Shown: one piece after another, positions 9,476 to 17,050 of the stretch
Layout of the letters: every line of letters begins with the position of its first letter
How positions within the stretch are numbered: the first letter of the stretch is position 1
Assembly: GCA_027596945.1 (NCBI GenBank)
Contig: JADGJH010000156.1
Coordinates: 1 to 27,644 of the forward strand
DNA from: Physocladia obscura
Taxonomy: Eukaryota; Chytridiomycota; Chytridiomycetes; Chytridiales; Chytriomycetaceae
Direction of reading: 5' to 3'
Length of the DNA stretch: 27,644 nucleotides
Program-made: the position numbers and the translations under genes
The notes under the pieces: model-generated
What the model saw: the letters and a program-made list of their open reading frames with translations, nothing else
Told to the model about the DNA's origin: nothing
The model's database searches: none

Positions 9476-10400
9476 ATGCTGCCAAAACAGAAGCAAATAG
9501 CCCTAGATGCTAGCATTGCCATGCACAATAATACCAATGACAAAACTGACCAAGGTTCATCTAGGTGCAAATTGGCATTTTGCTTTTGCACTGCACACAA
9601 CATCAACTCTCTAAAGGAAATCATCAACATCAAACCCTTTGATGCTCCATATGAACATACTACTAAAGCAAAAAATGTGAGAATCACATCAAGTACAAAT
9701 AATAATAATCTCCCATCAGTGAAGAACTGCAAAGAATGGTTTGAAAAACTTGTAAAGAACCACTATGAAAAATATATGGAAGCTCTTTGCACATCTGGGA
9801 TGGAAGAAGAATACAAATAGTGTGAGTAGCTGTTGTAGGATTTGGTAAGATATTGTTTATTTTATTATGACAATACAGTTCAATCAAAAAATAAACACAG
9901 ATCAAAAATAGCAAGGCTGTAACAGCTGCAAAAAGAGAGGTGAAAGTGGCTGCTGAAGATGGATGTGATGTAAATTGTGCTAAAATTTGCAAAGTGGTAG
10001 TCAAAATGCTGTCTGAAAAACAAAACTGAAAGTGCAAAAAAGAACTAAGTAATTCAAGTGACAATGCTAGTAATAATCAAGAGGACATGCAAAAATGATG
10101 CTCAGTTGCCAATTCATTTGCATCTTTTGCAGAAGTGTACAGAATTTGATTCAGCAATTGTGTTTGCAATGATCATGGCAGTAGAAGACAAGTCAAAAAA
10201 TAGAGCATGTCAATTGGATCTGGAAGAGCACTGACTCAAACTGAAGGAGGTTAAGTTTGAAAGTGAGTATGCAAAAAGTTGGAAAAGACAGGACTGGAAA
10301 GGAGGCTGAAAAAGCCAAGTGCAAGCAAATGCAGTTTGAATGAAACAAAAATATGAAACTAATTCAATTAATAACAAATAAGTTTGCAGAAAACTGAATT
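9476..10400 (+). pseudogene. Relic of a transposon-associated SANT/Myb-like plus coiled-coil protein
   Basis: The intact first part (9476-9820, 114 residues) contains CKEWFEKLVKNHYEKYMEAL followed by CTSGMEEEYK. After the stop at 9820 the same kind of sequence continues with stops and frame breaks: AVTAAKREVKVAAEDG (about 9915), SSDNASNNQEDMQK (about 10055), then VEDKSKNRACQLDLEEH and LKLKEVKFESEYAKSW (about 10170-10280). This order (trihelix-like N-terminus, Glu/Asp linker, long Glu/Lys/Arg/Leu helix) resembles DNA-binding accessory proteins that travel with DNA transposons in early-diverging fungi. The identification is from general resemblance; the transposase itself was not recognised. 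Confidence 0.4.
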
Positions 10401-10482
10401 TTTTAAATAAATATTTATCTAACTATTTAGGTGAAATCATTTTTGTTTATGTAATTGATCAATTGAAGCAAATAAGCATTCT

Positions 10483-10864
10483 TTATTCATCATTTATTTC
10501 CATTAATTCATCATCAGAGTTTTCATGTGAAGGGGGTGAGATAATTGTACCAGGATGATGGCAGAATGCCAAAAAAAAAAAATCAGAAATTTGATTCCCA
10601 CCACATAAGTGTGTCAACATATTTGACAGTAATCTTGTAATACATGGCAATTGGCTGCAGCCACAGTTTTTAATTGTTGGAAAAGTCAAAAAAAGCTACT
10701 ATAACACAAACTTTACTCATTGACTTTTTAAATTCTTTTTCAGTGTCAAATTGTGAACACCTAAAAATATTATTAAACACAACAAAAAAAAACACACCCA
10801 AAACCCTGTAATGAGTGAAACCATTCATTCCAATCAATAATTCATAAATAATATTGCTAAACAC
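10483..10864 (-). pseudogene. Decayed minus-strand coding fragments, unknown
   Basis: Two overlapping frames on the minus strand read ELLIGMNGFTHYRVLGVFFF (10670-10864) and, toward the end, HPGTIISPPSHENSDDELME before a stop (10483-10689). The second looks like the acidic C-terminus of a real protein. The frame changes between them and CpG is absent, so I read them as remnants of one mobile-element gene. No family was identified. Confidence 0.25.
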
Positions 10865-11704
10865 TACAAATTAAAGATTTCCAATTTTTTGTGCGCAAGA
10901 ACAAAGTGTAGGCAAATGACTTTTAGATACAGATTTTCTCTTGATCCTGGTTCAGGGCTGTGCAGGTGTGTGATAATTCCATTAGGACATGCAAGTGACT
11001 AATTTCAGTGCATGTTTATGTCTACAGCCATTGAATGTCTGTTTCTGATGAGTTGGTCATGTAATTTGATGCTTCCATCAATAAAAGCAACAAGGTTTTG
11101 AAGTGCAGCTCTTTTTGCATGGAGTGAAACTGCAAATTCATACAGCTTCTGTTTATTCAAGTGTAAGGTATCCTAGTTCAATAAATGCCACAACTTTTGT
11201 AGACATGATTAAGGATATTATTGAATAGAGCTAGCTGACAGGGCAGCTCAGCTTCACCCAAACATTGGAATCAAGTCATCAAGGTGTATGAGGCATTGAG
11301 AAAAGATGAACAGCGGTTCCAAATTGAATGTTTTATGCTAAGTAAATTGAAGAATGGTAGCTAGGGAACAGGCATACGGTTCTGGTAGTAGTAGAAAAGT
11401 AGATGTATTATTGCTGGTAACTGTAGCAGCTTGAGTCAACTAACTCAATAGTAAGTATCTCAGAATTAAATGACAAGAGTTTGAGATAGGAGTATGGGAT
11501 TTTATTGGAGTTAAAGTTTAATACTTCATGAATAGATTGTTTTTATTTGATACGACCAATAATAAAGAAAAGAAAAGAGTTGAGTTTAAGTAGTTTTTGA
11601 AGTAGAAAGAAAAAGAATAAAAGACACTTAGAAAGAAAATGGTTGGAACGTGGCCACAAATTGCTTGAATTGTTTTTGAGTTTTGAAAGAAATAGAAGGC
11701 CTGA

Positions 11705-11752
11705 GAAATTTCTAGAAATTTCTAGAAAATTCTAGAAATTTCTAGAAAATTC
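11705..11752. promoter_or_regulatory. Array of ten perfectly phased heat shock element half-sites
   Basis: GAA occurs at 11705, 11715, 11725, 11735 and 11745, and TTC at 11710, 11720, 11730, 11740 and 11750, so ten alternating nGAAn/nTTCn units follow each other at exact 5-base spacing (four full TTCTAGAA palindromes, 10-base period). HSF trimers need three such units, and most promoters carry three to six. It sits in CpG-poor repeat DNA, not beside a recognisable gene. It may belong to the promoter or long terminal repeat of a heat-responsive element, or be a simple repeat that mimics an HSE. Confidence 0.6.
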
Positions 11753-11767
11753 TATGAGAAAAATTAG

Positions 11768-11784
11768 ATTAGTGATCTAATTTA
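11768..11784. repeat. Short inverted repeat after the HSE array
   Basis: TTAGAT and ATCTAA pair around a 5-base loop (TAGTG), 16 bases after the last heat-shock unit. It may be part of the same regulatory or terminal structure. Confidence 0.35.
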
Positions 11785-11901
11785 TAACTTGTGCTTATTT
11801 TTAGTGGCAATAATAAGTGGCAGTTCAAGTTTGAAAACCAGTTGAGTGACTTGTCAAATCTGTAATTGAACTTATTTGTTTTGTTGCTCATGCTCACTAA
11901 A

Positions 11902-11955
11902 TTAACAATAATTGGTGGAATATTTATTTTAACAATAATTGGTGGAATATTTATT
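11902..11955. repeat. Perfect tandem duplication of 27 bp
   Basis: The unit starting TTAACAATAATTGGTGGAAT occurs twice, at 11902-11928 and 11929-11955, without a mismatch. In surroundings that have lost nearly all CpG the exact identity marks a recent event. Confidence 0.75.
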
Positions 11956-12689
11956 GCTTTTGAAGATATGATTAGCATATTAAAGGCTGCAGTAAGAAAA
12001 TTCCAAACAACTGTATGCAAAGTACCATTAATTGTTGAAATCATCTGTGTTTTGCTGATTTATTTTTCTGGGAGAATTAAAATTTCCTTGTTTACAAAAC
12101 AAAACAAAAAAGAGTTTCCTTGTGCCCAACAAGAATATTTCATAAGAAAATCCTTGTTTGCAAAATCTTTCTAGTATGTTATGTTCATGTTGTTTTATTT
12201 TGTTGACAATATTCAAAACCATTCATCAAATGGGATGATTGAGAAAACAAAGACACTCTCATTGTCCTATAGTTATTGAAAGAATATTCATTCAGGTTGA
12301 TGAAGACAAGAATATCTGATTCTGTTAGGTTTGCAAAGCAGGGAGAGTGTATGCCTGTGACTTACTTTAATTTAATTTTGTTATTTTATGAAGAGAAATC
12401 TCAATAAAATTGGGCTCCAAAAGTATTTCAATGGTATTAACCCTACAAAGAGGCATGCCATGACCACTCCCCAGGATACAAAAAATTTTCCTGAAAATTA
12501 TCAGTAAAGGAACAAAGGAAGCTCATGATTTTCTTAAGAGAGTTGAGAAAATGAAGGATAGTTGAATTTAGATGTGTGTCACATAAGATTGATATTATTT
12601 GTATTTTCAAAATTTTTTTGCTTACAGGAATCCATATTGGAAAACCATAAAACTGAAATAATTGAAGGTATATACTGGAGCATGAAATC

Positions 12690-13200
12690 AAAGCAACGCA
12701 TACTAAAAACATCGTGACTGACAATACCTGCCTTGTAGTTCAAAACAGATTGTGTTCATCTTCTGGAACATGGGCCCTCATGAAAGTTCCATATCATTAT
12801 CATTTCCACCTCCACAATCTTCTGATTCATTGTCAAATTCCACTAATTCTAGTATATTACCATAGTTCTTATCATCAGAACTTAAATTATCCTCAAAGTA
12901 AGTTCTCTTTGGTTCAGGCTGATTTTTTGAGAAATTTTTCTGCAATTCGTTTCCCGGAACACTGTGCCAACTGGAAGTTTCAGAAATCAAAGATTAGCTA
13001 ATAAATAATTGATTTTTATTTTTTTACATAACATTGCAGCACAGACCCAGCTGGATCAACTCGAACTTTCACATCTCCCAAAATCCTTTTTTTTTTTTTT
13101 TTGTTTGTGTGTGAGTGCCTCACCTCTGCAAAAAAATAACTAAATAAGTGGCAAGCCAGCTCTCAGCAGGGGAGCCTTGCAGAAAATAATTTAAAATACA
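12690..13200. other. Gene-free flank before the A/B duplicated block
   Basis: Contains an acidic minus-strand frame (12778-12990, with KRTYFEDNLSSDDKNYGN and a Glu/Asp/Gly/Asn-rich end) that may be a fragment of a decayed gene, a T-tract at 13089-13102 and a few CpG sites again. No live gene was seen. The block shared with 25262 onward begins near 13200. Confidence 0.35.
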
Positions 13201-13933
13201 TAAATGAAGGGATTCATGCAATAAGTTTTTTTTGAAGTAATGGCACTGCATGATCTTTATGCTCCATCTATTGTAATCATTGCGTTCTTGGTGAAGAAGT
13301 TTTTTGCGGAAAGAAAGAAAAAAGAAAAAAAAAAATAATTAAGACGTATGGTTGAGTAAAGTTCAACAAGTTTTTCTTGTGTGCCGTTATTAGCGAACAA
13401 AACTTTCTTTTTCAGCTCGCAGGGCGAACGGTTTGCACAACTGCACAATAATTGAAATAAATAGAAAATCGTTATTCAGCTCTTTTTTTTATCATTTTCC
13501 TCTTCTGAAATCAATTATTAGATATCAAAACGGCATGCCGGAAGTTTAACAAAAAAAAAAAAAATTTTTGGTCGTGTCATAAAAATAAAATCTTGAGCTA
13601 TGTAATTTTTTTTGTGTGTTTGGAAGCGATTGCTGCTATTTGACTACTTTTGTTGAGACTTGTGAAAATGAATCTGTTTATCCGGGTCATGTGACCAATC
13701 AGCAGAATGAAGAATTCCGAATATCAAAAAGTATGGAAAACGTTTGGCACGAAATTAGAGGTGCTAGTTATGAGTTGTGCTTAATTTTCGTGATTTTGTG
13801 CGATATAAAATAGTTTAGTGTGAAAGGAAGGGAAATTTAACGTCACGCGGCCACCTGCCTGCTTTGATCTAAAATTTTTTCTGCCAGGTTTTTGAAAAAA
13901 AATATTTGACAAGGGAAAAAAAACAAAAAAAAA

Positions 13934-13972
13934 ACACATATACACTCACACACACATACACACTTACACAAT
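13934..13972. repeat. CA-rich microsatellite in the leader of gene A
   Basis: An imperfect CACA/CATACACT tract ends 8 bases before the gene A start codon. The same position before gene B has a longer, differently composed CA tract (26044-26106), so the feature is ancestral and variable. Confidence 0.6.
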
Positions 13973-13980
13973 CTCAACTG

Positions 13981-14901
13981 ATGACGGCCAAGTCCAACCA
14001 ATCGATATATGCAACAGCAAAAATGTCTAGGGGACGCAGTCACAGTCGGAACCGCAGCCGATCACCAACTGGATTCGATGTGTTCCGGCGCGCGCCAAGT
14101 ACCAGTGCAAACGCGATATCAGAAAAAGAGCCCATCCAGATTCCGAAAAATCCGATGGTAACAGTAACACCAATAATACACCGTACGTTTGTGCGACCAA
14201 AGAGCGCAACAAAACTTCAGTCGATGGCAACGTTCATGTGGCCAGTGAAAATTGCACGCACTACATCATCGCCAGGAACAACGGCGGTAAAAACTGGTAT
14301 GAGTGTAACGCCAACAACGACAACACCCGCTACGTCAAAAAACTTGCCTACACCAACAGCTACAACTACGACACGCACTTCTACGAGTTTACCCGCACCG
14401 CCTATCGCGCAAGGAACGAATGCCATTATGTTCCAGATTCTACCGATTGCACCGGCCTCTTTTGAACGGCGCCGGCGCTCAATGGACCCTTCACGTGGTA
14501 GTCCCAGTCCGAGCTCGTCCAGCCGCAGCCGGAGCCCAAGCCCAAACACCAACACCAACACCAGCGCAAACATCAACACAAACACTGCATACAATGCAAA
14601 CACAAACACAAATACTGGCTTTACAAGAACCACGGAAAGCCCCGACCCAGGGCTGCTGAATGCACCACGCATGAATCGGCGATCGTTTCCGCCGTTTGAT
14701 TCGGCGCATTTGCTGCCGTCCTCCGCGTCGTCGGACGCGTTGCGCGACTTTGGCGGCATCTACGGGTGGAGCCAAGAGGAGGCAGCCGAACGGAACCGCG
14801 AGTATGTTGAATTCATGAAGTCGAAAGGCGTTTTTGTCAATAGTCTTCGTCGGTCTGCATCTCCAGCCACTTCTACTTCCACTGCGGGCGTTCAGTCTTA
14901 A
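13981..14901 (+). CDS. Gene A: unknown Ser/Thr/Asn-rich protein, FQILPIAPASF family
   Basis: A single-exon ORF of 306 residues starting MTAKSNQS, the same start as gene B at 26121; the upstream in-frame TTG at 13906 is not used. I know no family for it. Residues 18-29 are RS-rich (GRSHSRNRSRSP). Residues 64-93 hold a block shared only with B (RPKSATKLQSMATFMWPVK). Block 1, FQILPIAPASFERRRR, is at 151-166; an SR/SP tract (SPSPSSSSRSRSPSP) follows, then an Asn-Thr repeat (about 190-214). Block 2 is at 259-290: IYGW, EEAAERNREYVEFMKSKGV, NSLR. Blocks 1 and 2 recur in B and C; the rest is disordered. No signal peptide or membrane span. The Arg/Ser content suggests a phosphorylated, nucleic-acid or protein-binding scaffold, but this is inference. 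It converges with RS-A. Confidence 0.8.
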   Translation: MTAKSNQSIYATAKMSRGRSHSRNRSRSPTGFDVFRRAPSTSANAISEKEPIQIPKNPMVTVTPIIHRTFVRPKSATKLQSMATFMWPVKIARTTSSPGTTAVKTGMSVTPTTTTPATSKNLPTPTATTTTRTSTSLPAPPIAQGTNAIMFQILPIAPASFERRRRSMDPSRGSPSPSSSSRSRSPSPNTNTNTSANINTNTAYNANTNTNTGFTRTTESPDPGLLNAPRMNRRSFPPFDSAHLLPSSASSDALRDFGGIYGWSQEEAAERNREYVEFMKSKGVFVNSLRRSASPATSTSTAGVQS

Positions 14902-15365
14902 CGTTCTTTTTTTTTTTTATCTTTCTTCTGTTTGTATTCATTTTCTTGTCATGTGGAGAGTCGTTCTGTTTGGTGACTCTATTTCTTGAGTTTTTTTTTC
15001 CCCTTTGCCCGTGATTCTTTCAGGTATTGAATACACACAAGTTGATCTTGATTCTTTCAGGCATTGAATACACACAAGTTGATCTTGAACGATTTTGATT
15101 TATTCACGACCTTATTTTTGTTATCAATTGAGAAAAAGAAAATTTTTTTTGAATGCATATGACATGAGGGAAAAAATGCCTGGGGGAAAAAGCCTTGCCA
15201 AGAGAGATAGGAAAAAAAAGAAAATCAGGTCTAAGGGATGATTTGGCTATCAAGAAGAAAACAGAGTGAATGCAGTAAGAATAAGTGAATGCATTATTAC
15301 TGGGCAGAGAGATGTCATTATGGAGTTCAATTACAGAAAATTTCTAAAGATTTTGGGCAGGCAAA
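14902..15365. other. Space between convergent genes A and RS-A
   Basis: Holds the 3' ends of both genes. 15013-15086 is a 37-bp tandem duplication. 15160-15365 is a noncoding stretch almost unchanged in the right-hand copy (27270-27450), with runs such as AATAAGTGAATGCATTATTA and GGGCAGAGAGATGTCATTAT identical. No tRNA or other known RNA gene was recognised in it. Confidence 0.5.
15013..15086. repeat. 37-bp tandem duplication
   Basis: Units 15013-15049 and 15050-15086 begin GATTCTTTCAGG and differ by one base (T/C). The homologous place in the right-hand block has only one degenerate copy, so this arose after the segmental duplication. Confidence 0.75.
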
Positions 15366-15794
15366 TCAGTCAGTGGCTTTGGGCTTGGAGACCGATTCGG
15401 CACTGGCGGCAAAGAGCTGCTTGGCTTGGAGCGGGGCGTGCAGCGACGGAGTAGGTGGGTTGCTTGCTGCCGGGGCGGCGAGAGGCGGCGTGCGGCCGCG
15501 GTAGCCGGACGGGTTGATGGGAATGGGGATGAACTCGACGGCCTGGGCGGGCCTGCGGGGCAGCGGACTGGCGAGGTCCTGGCGCAGCTCCTGCAGAAGC
15601 TCGCTGTGCACGGCCTTCAGCTGGTCGCGCGGGGTGCGTGCGCGCGGCGGCAGCGACGGACTGCGGCGCGGCGACCGCGACGGCTCGCGCGAGGCGGCGC
15701 GTGACGTGCTTGGCGACTCCGACGCGCCGCGAGAGAGCGACCGGGAGCGATGTGGCGTTGGCGTACGGAGCGGTGCTTGCATGATTGAGTGCAT
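15366..15794 (-). CDS. RS-A: unknown Arg/Ser/Pro-rich small protein
   Basis: A minus-strand ORF of 142 residues from ATG at 15794 (MHSIMQAPLRTP) to TGA at 15368. An upstream TTG-led extension is ignored. Residues 16-54 are an RS/SP-rich tract (RSRSLSRGASESPSTS, REPSRSPRRSPSLPP). Residues 56-76 form a likely helix (RDQLKAVHSELLQELRQDL). Residues 86-103 read AVEFIPIPINPSGYRGRT, echoing the EFQILPIAPASFERRR block of the convergent genes A, B and C. The coding DNA is strikingly GC-rich against A+T-rich flanks. A second copy ends at 27451. The stop is created by a 4-base CAGT repeat absent from that copy. Function unknown; RS tracts suggest phosphorylation and RNA or cytoskeletal contacts. Confidence 0.7.
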   Translation of the reverse strand: MHSIMQAPLRTPTPHRSRSLSRGASESPSTSRAASREPSRSPRRSPSLPPRARTPRDQLKAVHSELLQELRQDLASPLPRRPAQAVEFIPIPINPSGYRGRTPPLAAPAASNPPTPSLHAPLQAKQLFAASAESVSKPKATD

Positions 15795-16217
15795 CTTTTG
15801 TTGTGGTTGTGTGTGTTCTGAACCTTTTGGTCTTTTTTTTTTTTTGATCAAGATACTTCCATTAACATGTCTTTTTCCCAGTGGAGGATAAGATACAAAA
15901 ATTAAACTTTGTCGTTAATTTGTCACAAACTGATTAGTGAATATTCATACCTCTTTTTTCTTTTAAGGCTTTGTTCTTTCACTGAAAATGCAGTGAATTA
16001 TGAACGCAAAAATAGCACTGCAGATTTCTTGAATCTAATTAGCCTTTTGCAAAAAATATTGCACATCCTCTTATCATGAACAGACCTGTAAATTAGTGTT
16101 TTTCATTTCATTTCAGAAGTAGCAAACTTTTGAAATTTATTCTGATGAATCATGTTCTATCTTTACGTTGTCTTTCTTTTTTATCTTGTTTTTTTTTTTT
16201 GCAAGTTTTCAACAAAC
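15795..16217. promoter_or_regulatory. Divergent promoter between RS-A and GMP synthase fragment
   Basis: About 420 bases separate the start codons of RS-A (minus) and the GMP synthase fragment (plus). Poly-T/poly-pyrimidine runs (15833-15845, 16188-16200) sit near each start. In the duplication model this is the original promoter region of GMP synthase, and a second copy should exist right of the window. Confidence 0.5.
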
Positions 16218-16509
16218 ATGTCAACAGCAACTGATGTCTCACAGATCTACGGTACGCTTCAGAACCCTTGCGATAACTCCTGCTTATACAATATACGAGC
16301 ACATTATCAATAATCATGCTCGCCCGTCATCATCAAAATCATTTGCACTTTTTCCAACACGCTCGCACAACCACCTCACAATGAATTGAATTGCAGACAC
16401 GATCCTTATTCTCGACTTTGGCTCGCAATTCTCACACCTGATTGCCCGCCGCATCAGAGAGCTCGGAATTTACTGCGAACTGCTCGCCTGTAACGTTAAA
16501 ATCAGCGAC
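16218..16509 (+). pseudogene. GUA1: Truncated GMP synthase (5' fragment, glutaminase domain start)
   Basis: Exons 16218-16251 and 16397-16509 join (intron 16252-16396, donor GTACGC, acceptor TTGCAG) to give [20 protein letters not shown] and then [29 protein letters not shown]. This is the conserved start of glutamine-hydrolysing GMP synthase (purine pathway, XMP to GMP), whose full length is about 500-540 residues. The homology stops at residue 49; the glutaminase Cys, the ATP-pyrophosphatase and the dimerisation domains are absent from the rest of the window. The frame stays open through an A-rich tract into MCY at 16594. The fragment has its intron, so it is not a processed copy. I read it as the right breakpoint of a tandem duplication. 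Confidence 0.85.
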
Positions 16510-16533
16510 GTCAAAAATAAACAAAAGAATACT

Positions 16534-16569
16534 AAAAAAAAAAAAAAAAAAAACAAACAAAAAAAAACA
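16534..16569. repeat. A20 homopolymer plus A-rich tail at the duplication junction
   Basis: Twenty consecutive A (16534-16553) followed by CAAACAAAAAAAAACAG lies exactly between the last GMP synthase codon and the MCY leader. It may be filler or expanded microhomology at the breakpoint, as MCW is preceded by A8 and CCCAAAA. Confidence 0.6.
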
Positions 16570-16593
16570 GCGTTAATACAGACTAAAACCAAA

Positions 16594-16833
16594 ATGTGTT
16601 ACGCGGTTACGTGCTCCAAGTGCCAGAAAATAACCTGGGCTGGATGTGGCCAGCACATCGATAATGCGCTGGCTGGAGTCAAACCTCAAGACAGATGTCA
16701 ATGTCCAAGAAACGAGCGGTACTTTAAGACAACTATTTGTCGATTTATTAAAGAATTTCTTGCAGAACCTGGCATTTCATGGAGATTCTTGCATTTTGCG
16801 TTGTTTTCTATGTTGTTATCAACTTGTGGTTAA
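16594..16833 (+). CDS. MCY: second copy of the 42-residue Cys-rich protein, with new C-terminus
   Basis: An ORF of 79 residues starting [19 protein letters not shown]. Residues 1-40 align with MCW (2790) with all six Cys (2, 7, 10, 18, 35, 37) and His21 kept, so the core is probably still functional. From Glu41 on the sequence departs: [16 protein letters not shown] and a hydrophobic end ([15 protein letters not shown]) that could be a membrane segment. A possible donor (CG|GTACTT, 16718-16719) might instead splice this part out. The 3' flank (AATGATGGGAAAATATTGAAAG) matches that of MCW, so this is a DNA-level duplicate. The open frame continues upstream without a stop into the GMP synthase fragment, so translation from 16218 would give a 156-residue fusion. 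Confidence 0.65.
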   Translation: MCYAVTCSKCQKITWAGCGQHIDNALAGVKPQDRCQCPRNERYFKTTICRFIKEFLAEPGISWRFLHFALFSMLLSTCG

Positions 16834-17050
16834 AAAAATGATGGGAAAATATTGAAAGAGGTAGAACTTTAATAAACCTATATAAAATAATTTAATTTTT
16901 AGTATTTTGAATCAAGGCTGCGTTTCAAAAATTGCCCCAATTTTTTCAAAATACAGCAAAAAAAAAAGTTTATGTAAAGACTAACAAATTTTTTTTCTGC
17001 AAATAAAAATTTTATGATCCAATATAATTTGTGTAAAATAAAATCTATGC
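16834..17050. other. 3' flank of MCY
   Basis: A+T-rich DNA with the duplicated MCW 3' flank at 16838-16880 and poly-A/poly-T runs. Nothing else seen. Confidence 0.4.

Larger units (their letters stand above)
9030..12690. other. CpG-starved repeat region 1
   Basis: A gene-free, A+T-rich stretch almost devoid of the dinucleotide CG: I see none from about 9242 to 10880 and none from about 11660 to 12685, with only a handful elsewhere. TG and CA are abundant. This is the signature of heavy cytosine methylation followed by deamination, as in silenced transposons. Inside are a transposon-gene relic (9476-10400), hairpins (9383-9447), minus-strand frames at 10483-10864 that look like decayed coding sequence, a heat-shock-element array and a 27-bp tandem repeat. 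It occupies the position where the 21342 gene, gene C and the small Cys gene sit in the right-hand unit. Confidence 0.7.
13200..15541. repeat. Duplicated block, left copy (gene A, RS-A 3' half)
   Basis: Matches 25262-27644 in the same orientation along its whole length, including the region upstream of A, the CA-rich leader, the coding sequence, the space between the convergent genes and the start of RS-A read from its 3' end. The upstream part is diverged (for example GAAAATGAATCTGTTTATCC at 13665 versus the version at 25750), coding sequence is moderately similar, and 15150-15365 is closest. Confidence 0.85.

Noticed and set aside
11866..12174. 102-codon frame with hydrophobic start (IIGGIF repeats)
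   Set aside because: It is created by the 27-bp tandem repeat in CpG-depleted DNA; no family and no conservation.
13616..13813. 65-codon frame upstream of gene A
   Set aside because: The homologous sequence before gene B is not open in the same way and differences do not favour third codon positions; treated as duplicated promoter DNA.
13906..13980. N-terminal extension of gene A from a TTG
   Set aside because: It translates the CA microsatellite, is not conserved in gene B, and both genes share ATG with MTAKSNQS.
14217..14759. Long antisense open frame opposite gene A (180 codons), and the 275-codon one opposite gene B (26111-26938)
   Set aside because: Composition (Val/Phe/Leu repeats) is the mirror of the Asn-Thr and Ser-Pro codon repeats; the conserved blocks and in-frame indels support the plus-strand proteins.
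15426..15891. Plus-strand Arg/Gly-rich frames opposite RS-A
   Set aside because: Shadows of the GC-rich RS codons; the minus-strand protein keeps its VEFIPIPINPSGYRGR core in both copies.
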